Source: Xenopus tropicalis
Lineage: Eukaryota > Chordata > Amphibia > Anura > Pipidae
NCBI RefSeq assembly: GCF_000004195.4
Contig: NC_030679.2
Span: 152,086,284 to 152,150,283, forward strand
Direction: 5' to 3'
DNA length: 64,000 nucleotides
Shown here in pieces: positions 36,451-49,800 of the stretch. Each line of letters starts with the position of its first letter. The stretch's first letter is position 1. A model generated the notes under the pieces. The model saw only the letters and a program-made list of their open reading frames with translations. It was not told where the DNA came from and ran no database searches. Made by a program: the position numbers and the translations under genes.

Positions 36451-37098
36451 TATATAGAAACATTGGGGTTACAGGTATATAGATACATTGGGGTTACAGT
36501 TATATAGAAACATTGGGGTTACAGGTATATAGATACATTGGGGTTACAGGTATATAGAAACATTGGGGTTACAGGTATATAGAAACATTGGGGTTACAGG
36601 TATATAGAAACATTGGGGTTACAGGTATATAGAAACATTGGGGTTACAGTTATATAGAAACATTGGGGTTACAGGTATATAGAAACATTGGGGTTACAGG
36701 TATATAGATACATTGGGGTTACAGGTATATAGAAACATTGGGGTTACAGGTATATAGAAACATTGGGGTTACAGGTATATAGAAACATTGGGGTTACAGG
36801 TATATAGAAACATTGGGGTTACAGTTATATAGAAACATTGGGGTTACAGTTATATAGAAACATTGGGGTTACAGATATATAGAAACATTGGGGTTACGGG
36901 TATATAGAAACATTGGGGTTACGGGTATATAGAAACATTGGGGTTACAGGTATATAGAAACATTGGGGTTACGGGTATATAGAAACATTGGGGTTACAGG
37001 TATATAGAAACATTGGGGTAACAGGTATATAGAAACATTGGGGTTACAGATATATAGAAACATTGGGGTTACGGGTATATAGAAACATTGGGGTAACA

Positions 37099-37592
37099 GG
37101 TATAGAGCAAACACTTGGGCCCAGAGGTGCTGTTCCTGTGGGTCCCGGCCCAGTGGGTGCCAGTACCTGGCTGTCTCATTGCTCTATCTCTCTATCTCTC
37201 CAGCTATAAAGCCCTCTGTCCCTTTCTGTTTGTGTTTCTGCCAGTTCAGCTCTACACTCTCTGTTTGTCTTTCTGTCATCTGTCTGTCCCATAGAACCCC
37301 ATTCTCTCTCGTTGCACATAGCTGTCCCCCCTACTCTCTGGGCTGTCTCTTCCCTTTTCTCCAGTTTTCTCTCTCTGCTTTATGTGTGTCTTTTACTGCC
37401 TAATGTGACAATCTATCTCCTTATCTCTCTCGCTGTCTCTCACTGTCTCTCTGTTCCCCCACCCCAAACACACACACACCTGAACACCAAACAATGCCTA
37501 TTTGTGTGCACTCTGTGCATACACTGTGCCTTTAAGCGCCACATTGTGCTGGTCCGTACTGGGATGGGCCGGGGTGGCTGATACCTGCTGGG
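37099..37592. other. Proximal upstream region of the channel gene, pyrimidine-rich
   Basis: From about 37170 to 37465 the + strand is dominated by TCTC, CTGTCT and CCTTT words. This is the 0.5 kb between the 25-bp array and the TATA box, so it is the likely proximal promoter. No specific factor site is claimed. Confidence 0.5.
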
Positions 37593-37599
37593 TATATAA
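37593..37599 (+). promoter_or_regulatory. clcnkb: TATA box of the chloride channel gene
   Basis: TATATAA in the context GGGTATATAAGGG, 51 bases before the exon 1 start codon at 37650. A transcription start about 30 bases downstream would leave a 5' UTR of only about 25-30 bases. Position relative to a good start codon supports it; no transcript evidence is available here. Confidence 0.65.
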
Positions 37600-37649
37600 G
37601 GGAAGGCTGTGAGGAGCAGGCACAGTGTCGGACATTGCCAGCGGGTGCC

Positions 37650-37839
37650 ATGAGGGTGCCGGAGGGTGCAGAGGAGAAGTCGGTGACCCTGGATATAGTG
37701 GAGCGGAAAGAGAAGCGAGGGGACAGTAAGGCAGAGAGTGAAATGACAGAGAGTGAGGCTTATTCCTACGGCGCCGCCGACAAGGACCCGCAGGGTCGGC
37801 TACAGCGGGCACAGAATGGCATCGCCCGACTGCTGAGAC
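37650..37839 (+). CDS. clcnkb: Channel exon 1 (start codon, cytosolic N-terminus)
   Basis: Begins at ATG in GTGCCATGA (G at -3). Encodes [20 protein letters not shown], an acidic Glu/Lys-rich N-terminus, ending [14 protein letters not shown] plus one base. Donor is C|GTGAGT. Upstream in-frame sequence lacks another ATG near the TATA box. About 30 residues longer than the human N-terminus as I recall it. Confidence 0.85.
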
Positions 37840-40800
37840 GTGAGTGCCCTCCTTTCTGTTATTCACATCCAACTGTCACACACTCCTGTCTCTCACTGGC
37901 ACACAACTGTCTCTCACTGGCACACAACTGTCTCTCACTGGCACACAACTGTCTCTCACTGGCACACAACTGTCTGTCACTGGCACACAACTGTCTGTCA
38001 CTGGCACACTACTGTCTGTCACTGGCACACAACTGTCTGTCACTGGCACACAACTGTCTCTCACTGGCACACAACTGTCTGTCACTGGCACACAACTGTC
38101 TGTCACTGGCACACAACTGTCTGTCACTGGCACACAACTGTCTGTCACTGGCACACAACTGTCTGTCACTGGCACACAACTGTCTGTCACCCACTCCCAT
38201 CTTCAGTAGCACCTAGCTATTACACACTCCTGTCTTTTAGTTGCCCCCAGCTGTACTGTCAGTTACTACTGTCTGTTAGAAATAGAACTGTCCCCTCAAA
38301 GTGTCCTACCCCCCCTTAACTGCCCCCCCCCCCCCCCCCCCCCCAGTGTAACCAATCCCAACTGGCCATGCCTTTCCCCATAACTGAGCCCATTCCCTTT
38401 ATCAGCTTAGTCGCTCTTCCCTGTACTTTCTCTATTTCATTACTGCCCCGCCCTTATATATTTATATATAGTGACCCCCCTTAACTGCCCCCCCAGTGTA
38501 ACCAATCCCAACTGGCCAGCCTTTCCCCATAACTGAGCCCATTCCCTTTATCAGCTTAGTCGCTCTTCCCTGTACTTTCTCTATTCATTACTGCCCCCCC
38601 CTTATATATTTATATATAGTGACCCCCTTAACTGCCCTTCCCCAGTGTAACCAATCCCAACTGGGCCAGCCTTTCCCCATAACTGAGCCCATTCCCTTTA
38701 TCAGCTTAGTCGCTCTTCCCTGTACTTTCTCTATTTCATTACTGCCCCCCCCTTATATATTTATATATAGTGACCCCCCCTTAACTGCCCCTTCCCCAGT
38801 GTAACCAATCCCAACTGGGCCAGCCTTTCCCCATAACTGAGCCCATTCCCTTTATCAGCTTAGTCGCTCTTCCCTGTACTTTCTCTATTTCATTACTGCC
38901 CCCCCTTATATATTTATATATAGTGACCCCCCCTTAACTGCCCCTTCCCCAGTGTAACCAATCCCAACTGGGCCAGCCTTCCCGCCGTTAGAGCGGCGCT
39001 GTGAGTAGGAATGGGTTTGGGTACAAAGGGAATGGTGGGGCAGTCCCACATTTGCCGTTAGTGGTGCCGTGTGTGACCTTTTCCTATTGCCTTGTAGCCA
39101 TTGGACTTGCGCTGCGCAGACTCCTCGTGCGGTTGGGAGAGGACTGGATCTTCCTGTTCTTGCTGGGGATAAGCATGGCGACCATCAGCTTCGGCCTGGA
39201 CGTTACCATTGCAAAGTTACAGAGAGGTGGGTTGTTTCCCAGAGAAGTCCAGAACACCCTCCCCAAAACATTGCTGCTGTGCCTCCCCCAGTTTCCCTTT
39301 GGGTGGGAGTGAGATCTGTGGGCTCCAGAAGCCAAAGGTGCTGTGTGTAGTGACGTCTGTGCACTTTGGGCTGAGTTTGCAGGTCACTATATTCCCCTAG
39401 TGAGTAGCAAAGAAGGGCGCCCCAAAGCAAAACCTTTATGGTTGGATAAAAGTGTTAGAGACGAGGTTGGTCAGAAAAAAACTGCTTTTGGGGCAGCTGG
39501 GACTTCCATCAGGTACAAGGGGGGCAATAAAGCAGCACAAAAACAACCAGGCAGCTAAAATAGAGATGGAAGGGGTATTACAGCTAGGGGTAAAATAATA
39601 TATGTCCACTGATCTATGGGTCACTCAGAACTCAAATGGTCCGGTCCAGATGGGATTCATCCCAGGGAACTAAACAGGCTCAGCTCTGCCAAACCTCTTC
39701 ACTCCATTTCCCAGGATTTATTGAGGTCTCACACGGTGCAGAGAGACTGGTGAATTGCCATTATTCAAAAAGGGATCCTGTTCTCAGCCTGAAAACTATA
39801 GGCCTGTTAGTCTGACATCAGTAGTAGGAAAGCTTCTGGAAGGGGTAATAAGGGATAGGGTACTTGGATACATTGCAGCTCACAATACTATTAGTTTGTG
39901 CCAGCATGGTTTTATGGGTAACAGATCTCATTTAGTCGCCTTTTATGAGGAGGTGAGCAGGAACCTCGATGCTGGAATGGCAGTGGATGGGATCTACTTG
40001 GACTTTGCTAAAGCGTTTGATACAGTACCTCACAGAAGGTTAATGATCAAATTAAGGAATATTGGCCTAGAACATAATATTTGTAATTGGATAGAGAACT
40101 GGCTGAAGGATAGATTACACAGAGTGGGGGGAAATGGAACATTTTCTAATTGGGCCAGTGTGGTTAGTGGGTACCGCAGGGGTCAGTCCTTGGGCCTTTG
40201 CTTTTTAACTTGTTTATTAATGCCCTGGAGGGGGGCATAGAGAGTACTCTCTGTATTTTTGTTGATGGTACTAAATTGGGCAAAACTTTAGTTTTAGTCA
40301 AAACATTTTGAAAAATGGAAAATGGAGTTCAATGTTGAAAAGTGCAAAGTTGTGCCCTTTGGTAGAATTGAGGGCTGCACCTTTGCCAGGCTGTATACCC
40401 CTTATAGTGATACCAGAGACAGCAACTGCAGGGTTACATTGGCACGCAGCACAGAGCAGGGGTGGGTTGGTTTAGTTAGGGACCCCCTTATGCACAGCCC
40501 TACCAACTCCATATTCTGCCGTTACAGCCAACCTGTGGGTCTATGATGCTCTGGATCGGTACCGCTACTTGCAGTATTTCTCCTGGGTTCTCTACCACGT
40601 GCTGCTCATGATCACCTCCGCTGGCATGGCAAAGTACATATCTCCCCAGGCAGCAGGTAAGTGCCCACATAGGCCTTTATCCAATGAGCATTATGGGCTG
40701 CCAAACGGGCTGTCCCGCCCACAGGGGACACATGATGACCCCCCCATCCCTTACAGAGAGATGAATTGTGGTTTTTGCAGGTTCGGGGATCCCTGAAATA

Positions 40801-43800
40801 AAAGTGACCCTTCGGGGAGTTGTCCTGGCAGAGTTCTTTACCCTCCGCACTTTCATAGCTAAACTAATAGGAGTAACGTGCACCCTGGCTGCCGGCAGCA
40901 CCATATTCCTGGGCAAAGTGGTAAGTGTTTATTCCATACACATACCTTATACTTATATACCTATACACATACCTTATACTTATATACCTAAATACATACC
41001 TTATACTTATATACCTAAATACATACCTTATACATATATACCTATACACATACCTTATACTTATATACCTATACACATACCTTATACTTATATACCTATA
41101 CACATACCTTATACTTATATACCTATATACATACCTTATACTTATACCTATACACATACCTTATACTTATATACCTATATACATACCTTATACTTATACC
41201 TATACACATACCTTATACTTATATACCTATATACATACCTTATACTTATATACCTATACACATACCTTATACTTATATACCTATACACATACCTTATACT
41301 TATATACCTATACACATACCTTATACTTATATACCTATACACATACCTTATACTTATATACCTATACACATACCTTATACTTATATACCTATATACATAC
41401 CTTATACTTATATACCTATACACATACCTTAAACTTATATACCTATACACATACCTTATACTTATATACCTATATACATACCTTTTATTTATCCTATACC
41501 TATATACATACTATATACTTATCATACATGTAACATATACTTATATACATACCATACACATACCGCTGGGAGGGGGGGGGGGTGGCTACAGGATACAATG
41601 ATTACACACTTCCTTTTGTTCCCAGGGCCCATTTGTGCATATGGCTACCATACTCGCTACCCAGCTTGGCAGACTCATGGTCAAGCTTGTTGGAGCCAAG
41701 GAGGTAAGTGATGCCAAATGTTGGACTCAACATTGCTCCATGCAGCACTTCACCCAGTCCCCACTCTGAGTATATTATATAGGGACCTATAGGGACTTAT
41801 AGGCACCCTGTGTGTGAGACGCCCCCTTATCCCATCAGAGGGAGGGGTCACTGACCCTATAACTTATAGGCACCCTGTGTGTGAGACTCACCCCCTTATC
41901 CCATCAGAGGGAGGGGTCACTGACCCTATAACTTATAGGCACCCTGTGTGTGAGACTCACCCCCTTATCCCATCAGAGGGAGGGGTCACTGACCCTATAA
42001 CTTATAGGCACCCTGTGTGTGAGACTCACCCCTTATCCCATCAGAGGGAGGGGTCACTGACCCTATAACTTATAGGCACCCTGTGTGTGAGACTCACCCC
42101 CTTATCCCATCAGAGGGAGGGGTCACTGACCCTATAACTTATAGGCACCCTGTGTGTGAGACACCCCCTTATCCCATCAGAGGGAGGGGTCACTGACCCT
42201 ATAACTTATAGGCACCCTGTGTGTGAGACTCACCCCCTTATCCCATCAGAGGGAGGGGTCACTGACCCTATAACTTATAGGCACCCTGTGTGTGAGACTC
42301 ACCCCCTTATCCCATCAGAGGGAGGGGTCACTGACCCTATAACTTATAGGCACCCTGTGTGTGAGACTCACCCCCTTATCCCATCAGAGGGAGGGGTCAC
42401 TGACCCTATAACTTATAGGTACCCTGTGTGTGAGACTCACCCCCTTATCCCATCAGAGGGAGGGGTCACTGACCCTATAACTTATAGGCACCCTGTGTGT
42501 GAGACTCACCCCCTTATCCCATCAGAGGGAGGGGTCACTGGCCCTATAACTTATAGGCACCCTGTGTGGTGAGACACACCCCCTTATCCCATCAGAGGGA
42601 GGGGTCACTGACCCTATAACTTATAGGCACCCTGTGTGTGAGACTCACCCCCTTATCCCATCAGAGGAGGGGTCACTGACCCTATAACTTATAGGCACCC
42701 TGTGTGCGAGATGCCCCCCTTATCCCATCAGAGGGAGGGGTCACTGACCCTATAACTTATAGGCACCCTGTGTGTGAGACACACCCCTTTATCCCATCAG
42801 AGGGAGGGGTCACTGACCCTATAACTTATAGGCACCCTGTGTGTGAGACTCACCCCCTTATCCCATCAGAGGGAGGGGTCACTGACCCTATAACTTATAG
42901 GCACCCTGTGTGTGAGACTCACCCCCTTATCCATCAGAGGGAGGGGTCACTGACCCTATAACTTATAGGCACCCTGTGTGTGAGACTCACCCCCTTATCC
43001 CATCAGAGGGAGGGGTCACTGACCCTATAACTTATAGGCACCCTGTGTGTGAGACTCCCCCCCCTTATCCCATCAGAGGGAGGGGTCACTGACCCTATAA
43101 CTTATAGGCACCCTGTGTGTGAGACTCACCCCCTTATCCCATCAGAGGGAGGGGTCACTGACCCTATAACTTATAGGCACCCTGTGTGTGAGACTCACCC
43201 CCTTATCCCATCAGAGGGAGGGGTCACTGACCCTATAACTTATAGGCACCCTGTGTGTGTGAGACTCACCCCCTTATCCCATCAGAGGGAGGGGTCACTG
43301 ACCCTATAACTTATAGGCACCCTGTGTGTGAGACTCACCCCCTTATCCCATCAGAGGGAGGGGTCACTGACCCTATAACTTATAGGCACCCTGTGTGTGA
43401 GACTCCCCCCCCTTATCCCATCAGAGGGAGGGGTCACTGACCCTATAACTTATAGGCACCCTGTGTGTGAGACTCACCCCCTTATCCCATCAGAGGGAGG
43501 GGTCACTGACCCTATAACTTATAGGCACCCTGTGTGTGAGACTCACCCCCTTATCCCATCAGAGGGAGGGTCACTGACCCGTTAACTTATAGGCACCCTG
43601 TGTGTGTGAGACTCACCCCCTTATCCCATCAGAGGGAGGGGTCACTGACCCTATAACTTATAGGCACCCTGTGTGTGAGACTCACCCCCTTATCCCATCA
43701 GAGGGAGGGGTCACTGACCCTATAACTTATAGGCACCCTGTGTGTGAGACTCCCCCCCCTTATCCCATCAGAGGGAGGGGTCACTGACCCTATAACTTAT

Positions 43801-46800
43801 AGGCACCCTGTGTGTGAGACTCACCCCCTTATCCCATCAGAGGGAGGGGTCACTGACCCGTTAACTTATAGGCACCCTGTGTGATATATCAGTTATCCCA
43901 CCTGAATCAGCATTTGTATTTCCAATCGCACAGAATCCAAGTCGGAAATATGAAATGTTAGTTGCTGGAGCGGCTGTGGGCGTGGCTTGCTGTTTTGTGG
44001 CCCCTGTGGGAGGTAGGATTTCATACTAATACTTTACCCCGTACCTTACTATATATATATATGTATGTATCATGTAATATAAGGAATGAATCTGTTGCGC
44101 AGGGGTGCTCTTTAGTGTGGAAGCCACTGCCACTCACTTTGCTGTGCGGAATTACTGGCGTGGGTTCTTTGCTGCGACGTGTGCAGCGCTTATGTTCCGC
44201 CTCCTGGCCGTCATTAACCGCGAGAAAGGTAAGTGCTTCCATTATAACCCTCACACTACCCAGCATTACCCCCTGAGTGTCACGCATTTGTTACCCTACC
44301 AACTGCCCTACAGAGCATCACTTCCTTATAAACCTGCCCTGGCTAACTCACCCCCTGCACCCCAGCGAAGCACTCACCCCCCTCCCACCAATCATCTGCT
44401 CCCTTCTGTTTCAGAGACAGTCGCTATTCTCTTCAGCACAAACTGGCGCGTAGAATTTCCCTTCGACCTCCCAGAGTACCTCTCCTATGCCATCCTGGGG
44501 TAAGTATGGGGGTATCCCTGGCATTCTGGGCACTTTATTATCCTCATACTGTTATCAATAAAACCAATGAAATAGAGAAAGTACAGGGAAGAGCGACTAA
44601 GCTGATAAAGGGAATGGGCTCAGTTATGGGGAAAGGCTGGCCCAGTTGGGATTGGTTACACTGGGGAAGGGGCAGTTAAGGGGGGGTCACTATATATAAA
44701 TATATAAGGGGGGGCAGTAATGAAATAGAGAAAGTACAGGGAAGAGCGACTAAGCTGATAAAGGGAATGGGCTCAGTTATGGGGAAAGGCTGGCCCAGTT
44801 GGGATTGGTTACACTGGGGAAGGGGCAGTTAAGGGGGGGGTCACTATATATAAATATATAAGGGGGCAGTAATGAAATAGAGAAAGTACAGGGAAGAGCG
44901 ACTAAGCTGATAAAGGGAATGGGCTCAGTTATGGGGAAAGGCTGGCCCAGTTGGATTGGTTACACTGGGGGGGGGGGCAGTTAAGGGGGGGTCACTATAT
45001 ATAAATATATAAGGGGGGGCAGTAATGAAATAGAGAAAGTACAGGGAAGAGCGACTAAGCTGATAAAGGGAATGGGCTCAGTTATGGGGAAGGCTGGCCC
45101 AGTTGGGATTGGTTACACTGGGGGGGGGGCAGTTAAGGGGGGGTCACTATATATAAATATATAAGGGGGGGGCAGTAATGAAATAGAGAAAGTACAGGGA
45201 AGAACGACTAAGCTGATAAAGGGAATGGGCTCAGTTATGGGGAAAGGCTGGCCCAGTTGGGATTGGTTACACTGGGGGGGGGGGGCAGTTAAGGGGGGGG
45301 GGTCACTATATATAAATATATAAGGGGGGGCAGTAATGAAATAGAGAAAGTACAGGGAAGAGCGACTAAGCTGATAAAGGGAATGGGCTCAGTTATGGGG
45401 AAAGGCTGGCCCAGTTGGGATTGGTTACACTGGGGGGGGGCAGTTAAGGGGGGGGTCACTATATATAAATATATAAGGGGGGGCAGTAATGAAATAGAGA
45501 AAGTACAGGGAAGAGCGACTAAGCTGATAAAGGGAATGGGCTCAGTTATGGGGAAAGGCTGGCCCAGTTGGGATTGGTTACACTGGGGAAGGGGCAGTTA
45601 AGCGGGGGTAGGATCACTATATATAAGGGGGGGTAGGCTCACTATATATAAGGGGGGGTAGGATCACTATATATAAGGGGGGTAGGCTCACTATATATAG
45701 GGGGGGGTAGGATCACTATATATAAGGGGAGGGGGGGATCACTATATATAAGGGGGGGGGTAGGATCACTATATATAAGGGGGGGTAGGGTCACTATATA
45801 TAAGGGGGGTAGGGTCACTATATATAAGGGGGTAGGATCACTATATATAAGGGGGGGTAGGATCACTATATATAATGGGGGTAGGATCACTATATATAAG
45901 GGGGGGTAGGATCACTATATATAAGGGGGGTAGGATCACTATATATAAGGGGGGTAGGATCACTATATATAAGGGGGGGTAGGATCACTATATATAATGG
46001 GGGGTAGGATCACTATATATAAGGGGGGTAGGATCACTATATATAAGGGGGGTAGGGTCACTATATATAAGGGGGGGTAGGATCACTATATATAAGGGGG
46101 GTAGGATCCCTATATATTAGGGGGGGTAGGATCCCTATATATTAGGGGGGGTAGGGTCACTATATATAAGGGGGGTAGGATCACTATATATAAGGGGGAT
46201 CACTATATATAAGGGGGGTAGGATCACTATATATAAGGGGGGGTAGGATCACTATATATAAGGGGGGGTAGGGTCACTATATATAAGGGGGGTAGGTTCA
46301 CTATATATAAGGGGGGTAGGGTCACTATATATAAGGGGGGTAGGGTCACTATATATAAGGGGGGGTAGGATCACTATATATAAGGGGGGTAGGGTCACTA
46401 TATATAAGGGGGGTAGGGTCACTATATATAAGGGGGGTAGGATCACTATATATAAGGGGGGTAGGGGTCACTATATATAAGGGGGGTAGGATCACTATAT
46501 ATAAGGGGGGTAGGGTCACTATATATAAGGGGGGTAGGATCACTATATATAAGGGGGTAGGATCACTATATATAAGGGGGGGTAGGATCACTATATATAA
46601 GGGGAGGGGGGGATCACTATATATAAGGGGGGTAGGATCACTATATATAAGAGGTTGGGGTGTGACTCAGTACAATGTGTTTCCCCAGAGTGGTATGTGG
46701 GTGCCTATGCTGCGTGTATCTGTTCCTACACCGTACGACGCTGCTCTTCCTGCAGAACCACCCGCGAATCAGCACGCTGCTCAGAAATAAGTAAGTCCCT

Positions 46801-49800
46801 TTGCTGAACAGGAGAGTTGGGGCTGTTTGTGGGTTTGGGTCGCCTTTGGTCTTATTATACACATAGTCCAAATCAATATACTGGACTGACACGTTCCCCA
46901 AAAATATATTTATAGACCCCCGTTGGATTGGATTGATGAGCCTAACACTAGAGGGAGCCCTTGTGGCTGCGTCTCACTGGGGTATTTGGGGGCAGTTCAG
47001 TTCATGAGTCAGTAGGCTAACACTAGAGGGAGCCCTTGTGGCTGCGTCTCACTGGGGTATTTGGGGGCAGTTCAGTTCATGAGTCAGTAGGCTAACACTA
47101 GAGGGAGCCCTTGTGGCTGCGTCTCACTGGGGTATTTGGGGGCAGTTCAGTTCATGAGTCAGGAGGCTAACACTAGAGGGAGCCCTTGTGGCTGCGTCTC
47201 ACTGGGGTATTTGGGGGCAGTTCAGTTCATGAGTCAGGAGGCTAACACTAGAGGGAGCCCTTGTGGCTGCGTCTCACTGGGGTATTTGGGGGCAGTTCAG
47301 TTCCTGAGTCAGGAGGCTAACACTAGAGGGAGCCCTTGTGGCTGCGTCTCACTGGGGTATTTGGGGGCAGTTCAGTTCATGAGTCAGTAGGCTAACACTA
47401 GAGGGAGCCCTTGTGGCTGCGTCTCACTGGGGTATTTGGGGGCAGTTCAGTTCATGAGTCAGGAGGCTAACACTAGAGGGAGCCTTTGTGGCTGCGTCTC
47501 ACTGGGGTATTTGGGGGCAGTTCAGTTCATGAGTCAGGAGGCTAACACTAGAGGGAGCCCTTGTGGCTGCGTCTCACTGGGGTATTTGGGGGCAGTTCAG
47601 TTCATGAGTCAGGAGGCTAACACTAGAGGGAGCCCTTGTGGCTGCGTCTCACTGGGGTATTTGGGGGCAGTTCAGTTCATGAGTCAGTAGGCTAACACTA
47701 GAGGGAGCCCTTGTGGCTGCGTCTCACTGGGGTATTTGGGGGCAGTTCAGTTCCTGAGTCAGGAGGCTAACACTAGAGGGAGCCTTGTGGCTGCGTCTCA
47801 CTGGGGTATTTGGGGGCAGTTCAGTTCATGAGTCAGTAGGCTAACACTAGAGGGAGCCCTTGTGGCTGCGTCTCACTGGGGTATTTGGGGGCAGTTCAGT
47901 TCATGAGTCAGGAGGCTAACACTAGAGGGAGCCCTTGTGGCTGCGTCTCACTGGGGTATTTGGGGGCAGTTCAGTTCATGAGTCCAGGAGGCTAACACTA
48001 GAGGGAGCCCTTGTGGCTGCGTCTCACTGGGGTATTTGGGGGCAGTTCAGTTCATGAGTCAGGAGGCTAACACTAGAGGGAGCCCTTGTGGCTGCGTCTC
48101 ACTGGGGTATTTGGGGGGCAGTTCAGTTCCTGAGTCAGGAGGCTAACACTAGAGGGAGCCCTTGTGGCTGCGTCTCACTGGGGTATTTGGGGGCAGTTCA
48201 GTTCCTGAGTCAGGAGGCTAACACTAGAGGGAGGACTTGTGGCTGCGTCTCACTGGGGTATTTGGGGGCAGTTCAGTTCATGAGTCAGTAGGCTAACACT
48301 AGAGGGAGCCCTTGTGGCTGCGTCTCACTGGGGTATTTGGGGGCAGTTCAGTTCATGAGTCAGTAGGCTAACACTAGAGGGAGCCCTTGTGGCTGCGTCT
48401 GACTGGGTATTTGGGGGCAGTTCAGTTCATGAGTCAGGAGGCTAACACTAGAGGGAGCCCTTGTGGCTGCGTCTCACTGGGGTATTTGGGGGCAGTTCAG
48501 TTCATGAGTCAGTAGGCTAACACTAGAGGGAGCCCTTGTGGCTGCGTCTCACTGGGGTATTTGGGGGCAGTTCAGTTCATGAGTCAGGAGGCTAACACTA
48601 GAGGGAGCCCTTGATGCTGCGTCTCACTGGGGTATTTGGGGGCAGTTCAGTTCATGAGTCAGTAGGCTAACACTAGAGGGAGCCCTTGTGGCTGCGTCTC
48701 ACTGGGGTATTTGGGGGCAGTTCAGTTCATGAGTCAGTAGGCTAACACTAGAGGGGGCCCTTGTGGCTGCGTCTTACTGGGGTATTTGGGGGCAGTTCAG
48801 TTCATGAGTCAGTAGGCTAACACTAGAGGGAGCCCTTGTGGCTGCGTCTCACTGGGGTATTTGGGGGCAGTTCAGTTCATGAGTCAGTAGGCTAACACTA
48901 GAGGGAGCCCTTGTGGCTGCGTCTCACTGGGGTATTTGGGGCAGTTCAGTTCATGAGTCAGGAGGCTAACACTAGAGGGAGCCCTTGATGCTGCGTCTCA
49001 CTGGGGTATTTGGGGGCAGTTCAGTTCATGAGTCAGTAGGCTAACACTAGAGGGAGCCCTTGTGGCTGCGTCTCACTGGGGTATTTGGGGGCAGTTCAGT
49101 TCATGAGTCAGTAGGCTAACACTAGAGGGAGCCCTTGTGGCTGCGTCTCACTGGGGTATTTGGGGGCAGTTCAGTTCATGAGTCAGGAGGCTAACACTAG
49201 AGGGAGCCCTTGTGGCTGCGTCTCACTGGGGTATTTGGGGGCAGTTCAGTTCATGAGTCAGTAGGCTAACACTAGAGGGAGCCCTTGTGGCTGCGTCTCA
49301 CTGGGGTATTTGGGGGCAGTTCAGTTCATGAGTCAGTAGGCTAACACTAGAGGGAGCCCTTGTGGCTGCGTCTCACTGGGGTATTTGGGGGCAGTTCAGT
49401 TCCTGAGTCAGTAGGCTAACACTAGAGGGAGCCCTTGTGGCTGCGTCTCACTGGGGTATTTGGGGGCAGTTCAGTTCATGAGTCAGTAGGCTAACACTAG
49501 AGGGAGCCCTTGTGGCTGCGTCTCACTGGGGTATTTGGGGGCAGTTCAGTTCATGAGTCAGGAGGCTAACACTAGAGGGAGCCCTTGTGGCTGCGTCTCA
49601 CTGGGGTATTTGGGGGCAGTGACATTGCTCATCACACAGTTCTTGGAAGAGTGCATACGGATACAGGTCCCGGGATTAGGGGAAAGACTGCGGCTTTCAT
49701 GGAAAGGGCTCTATTGCAAGGCCTGGGGAGTTCCGGGGGATATCCGCCTTCCCATTCAGCAGCAGGCTGAGGGGCCTTCTATTCATTGGCTCTTACTGTC

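Larger units (their letters stand above)
34216..37098. repeat. 25-bp minisatellite, ~52 copies, split by Tc1
   Basis: The unit is TATATAGAAACATTGGGGTT plus ACAGG, with AGAT/AGAA, ACAGAT/ACAGTT/ACGGG variants. Left part 34216-34857, right part 36453-37098, separated by the Tc1 element. The unit equals a sub-segment of the adjacent 135-bp repeat. Confidence 0.97.

Noticed and set aside
37635..37649. Upstream start of the channel at 37635
   Set aside because: That codon is TTG; the first ATG in frame is at 37650 with a G at -3.
39755..40240. Additional exon of the channel in intron 2
   Set aside because: The frame encodes CR1 reverse transcriptase, not channel sequence; exons 2 and 3 join in phase without it.
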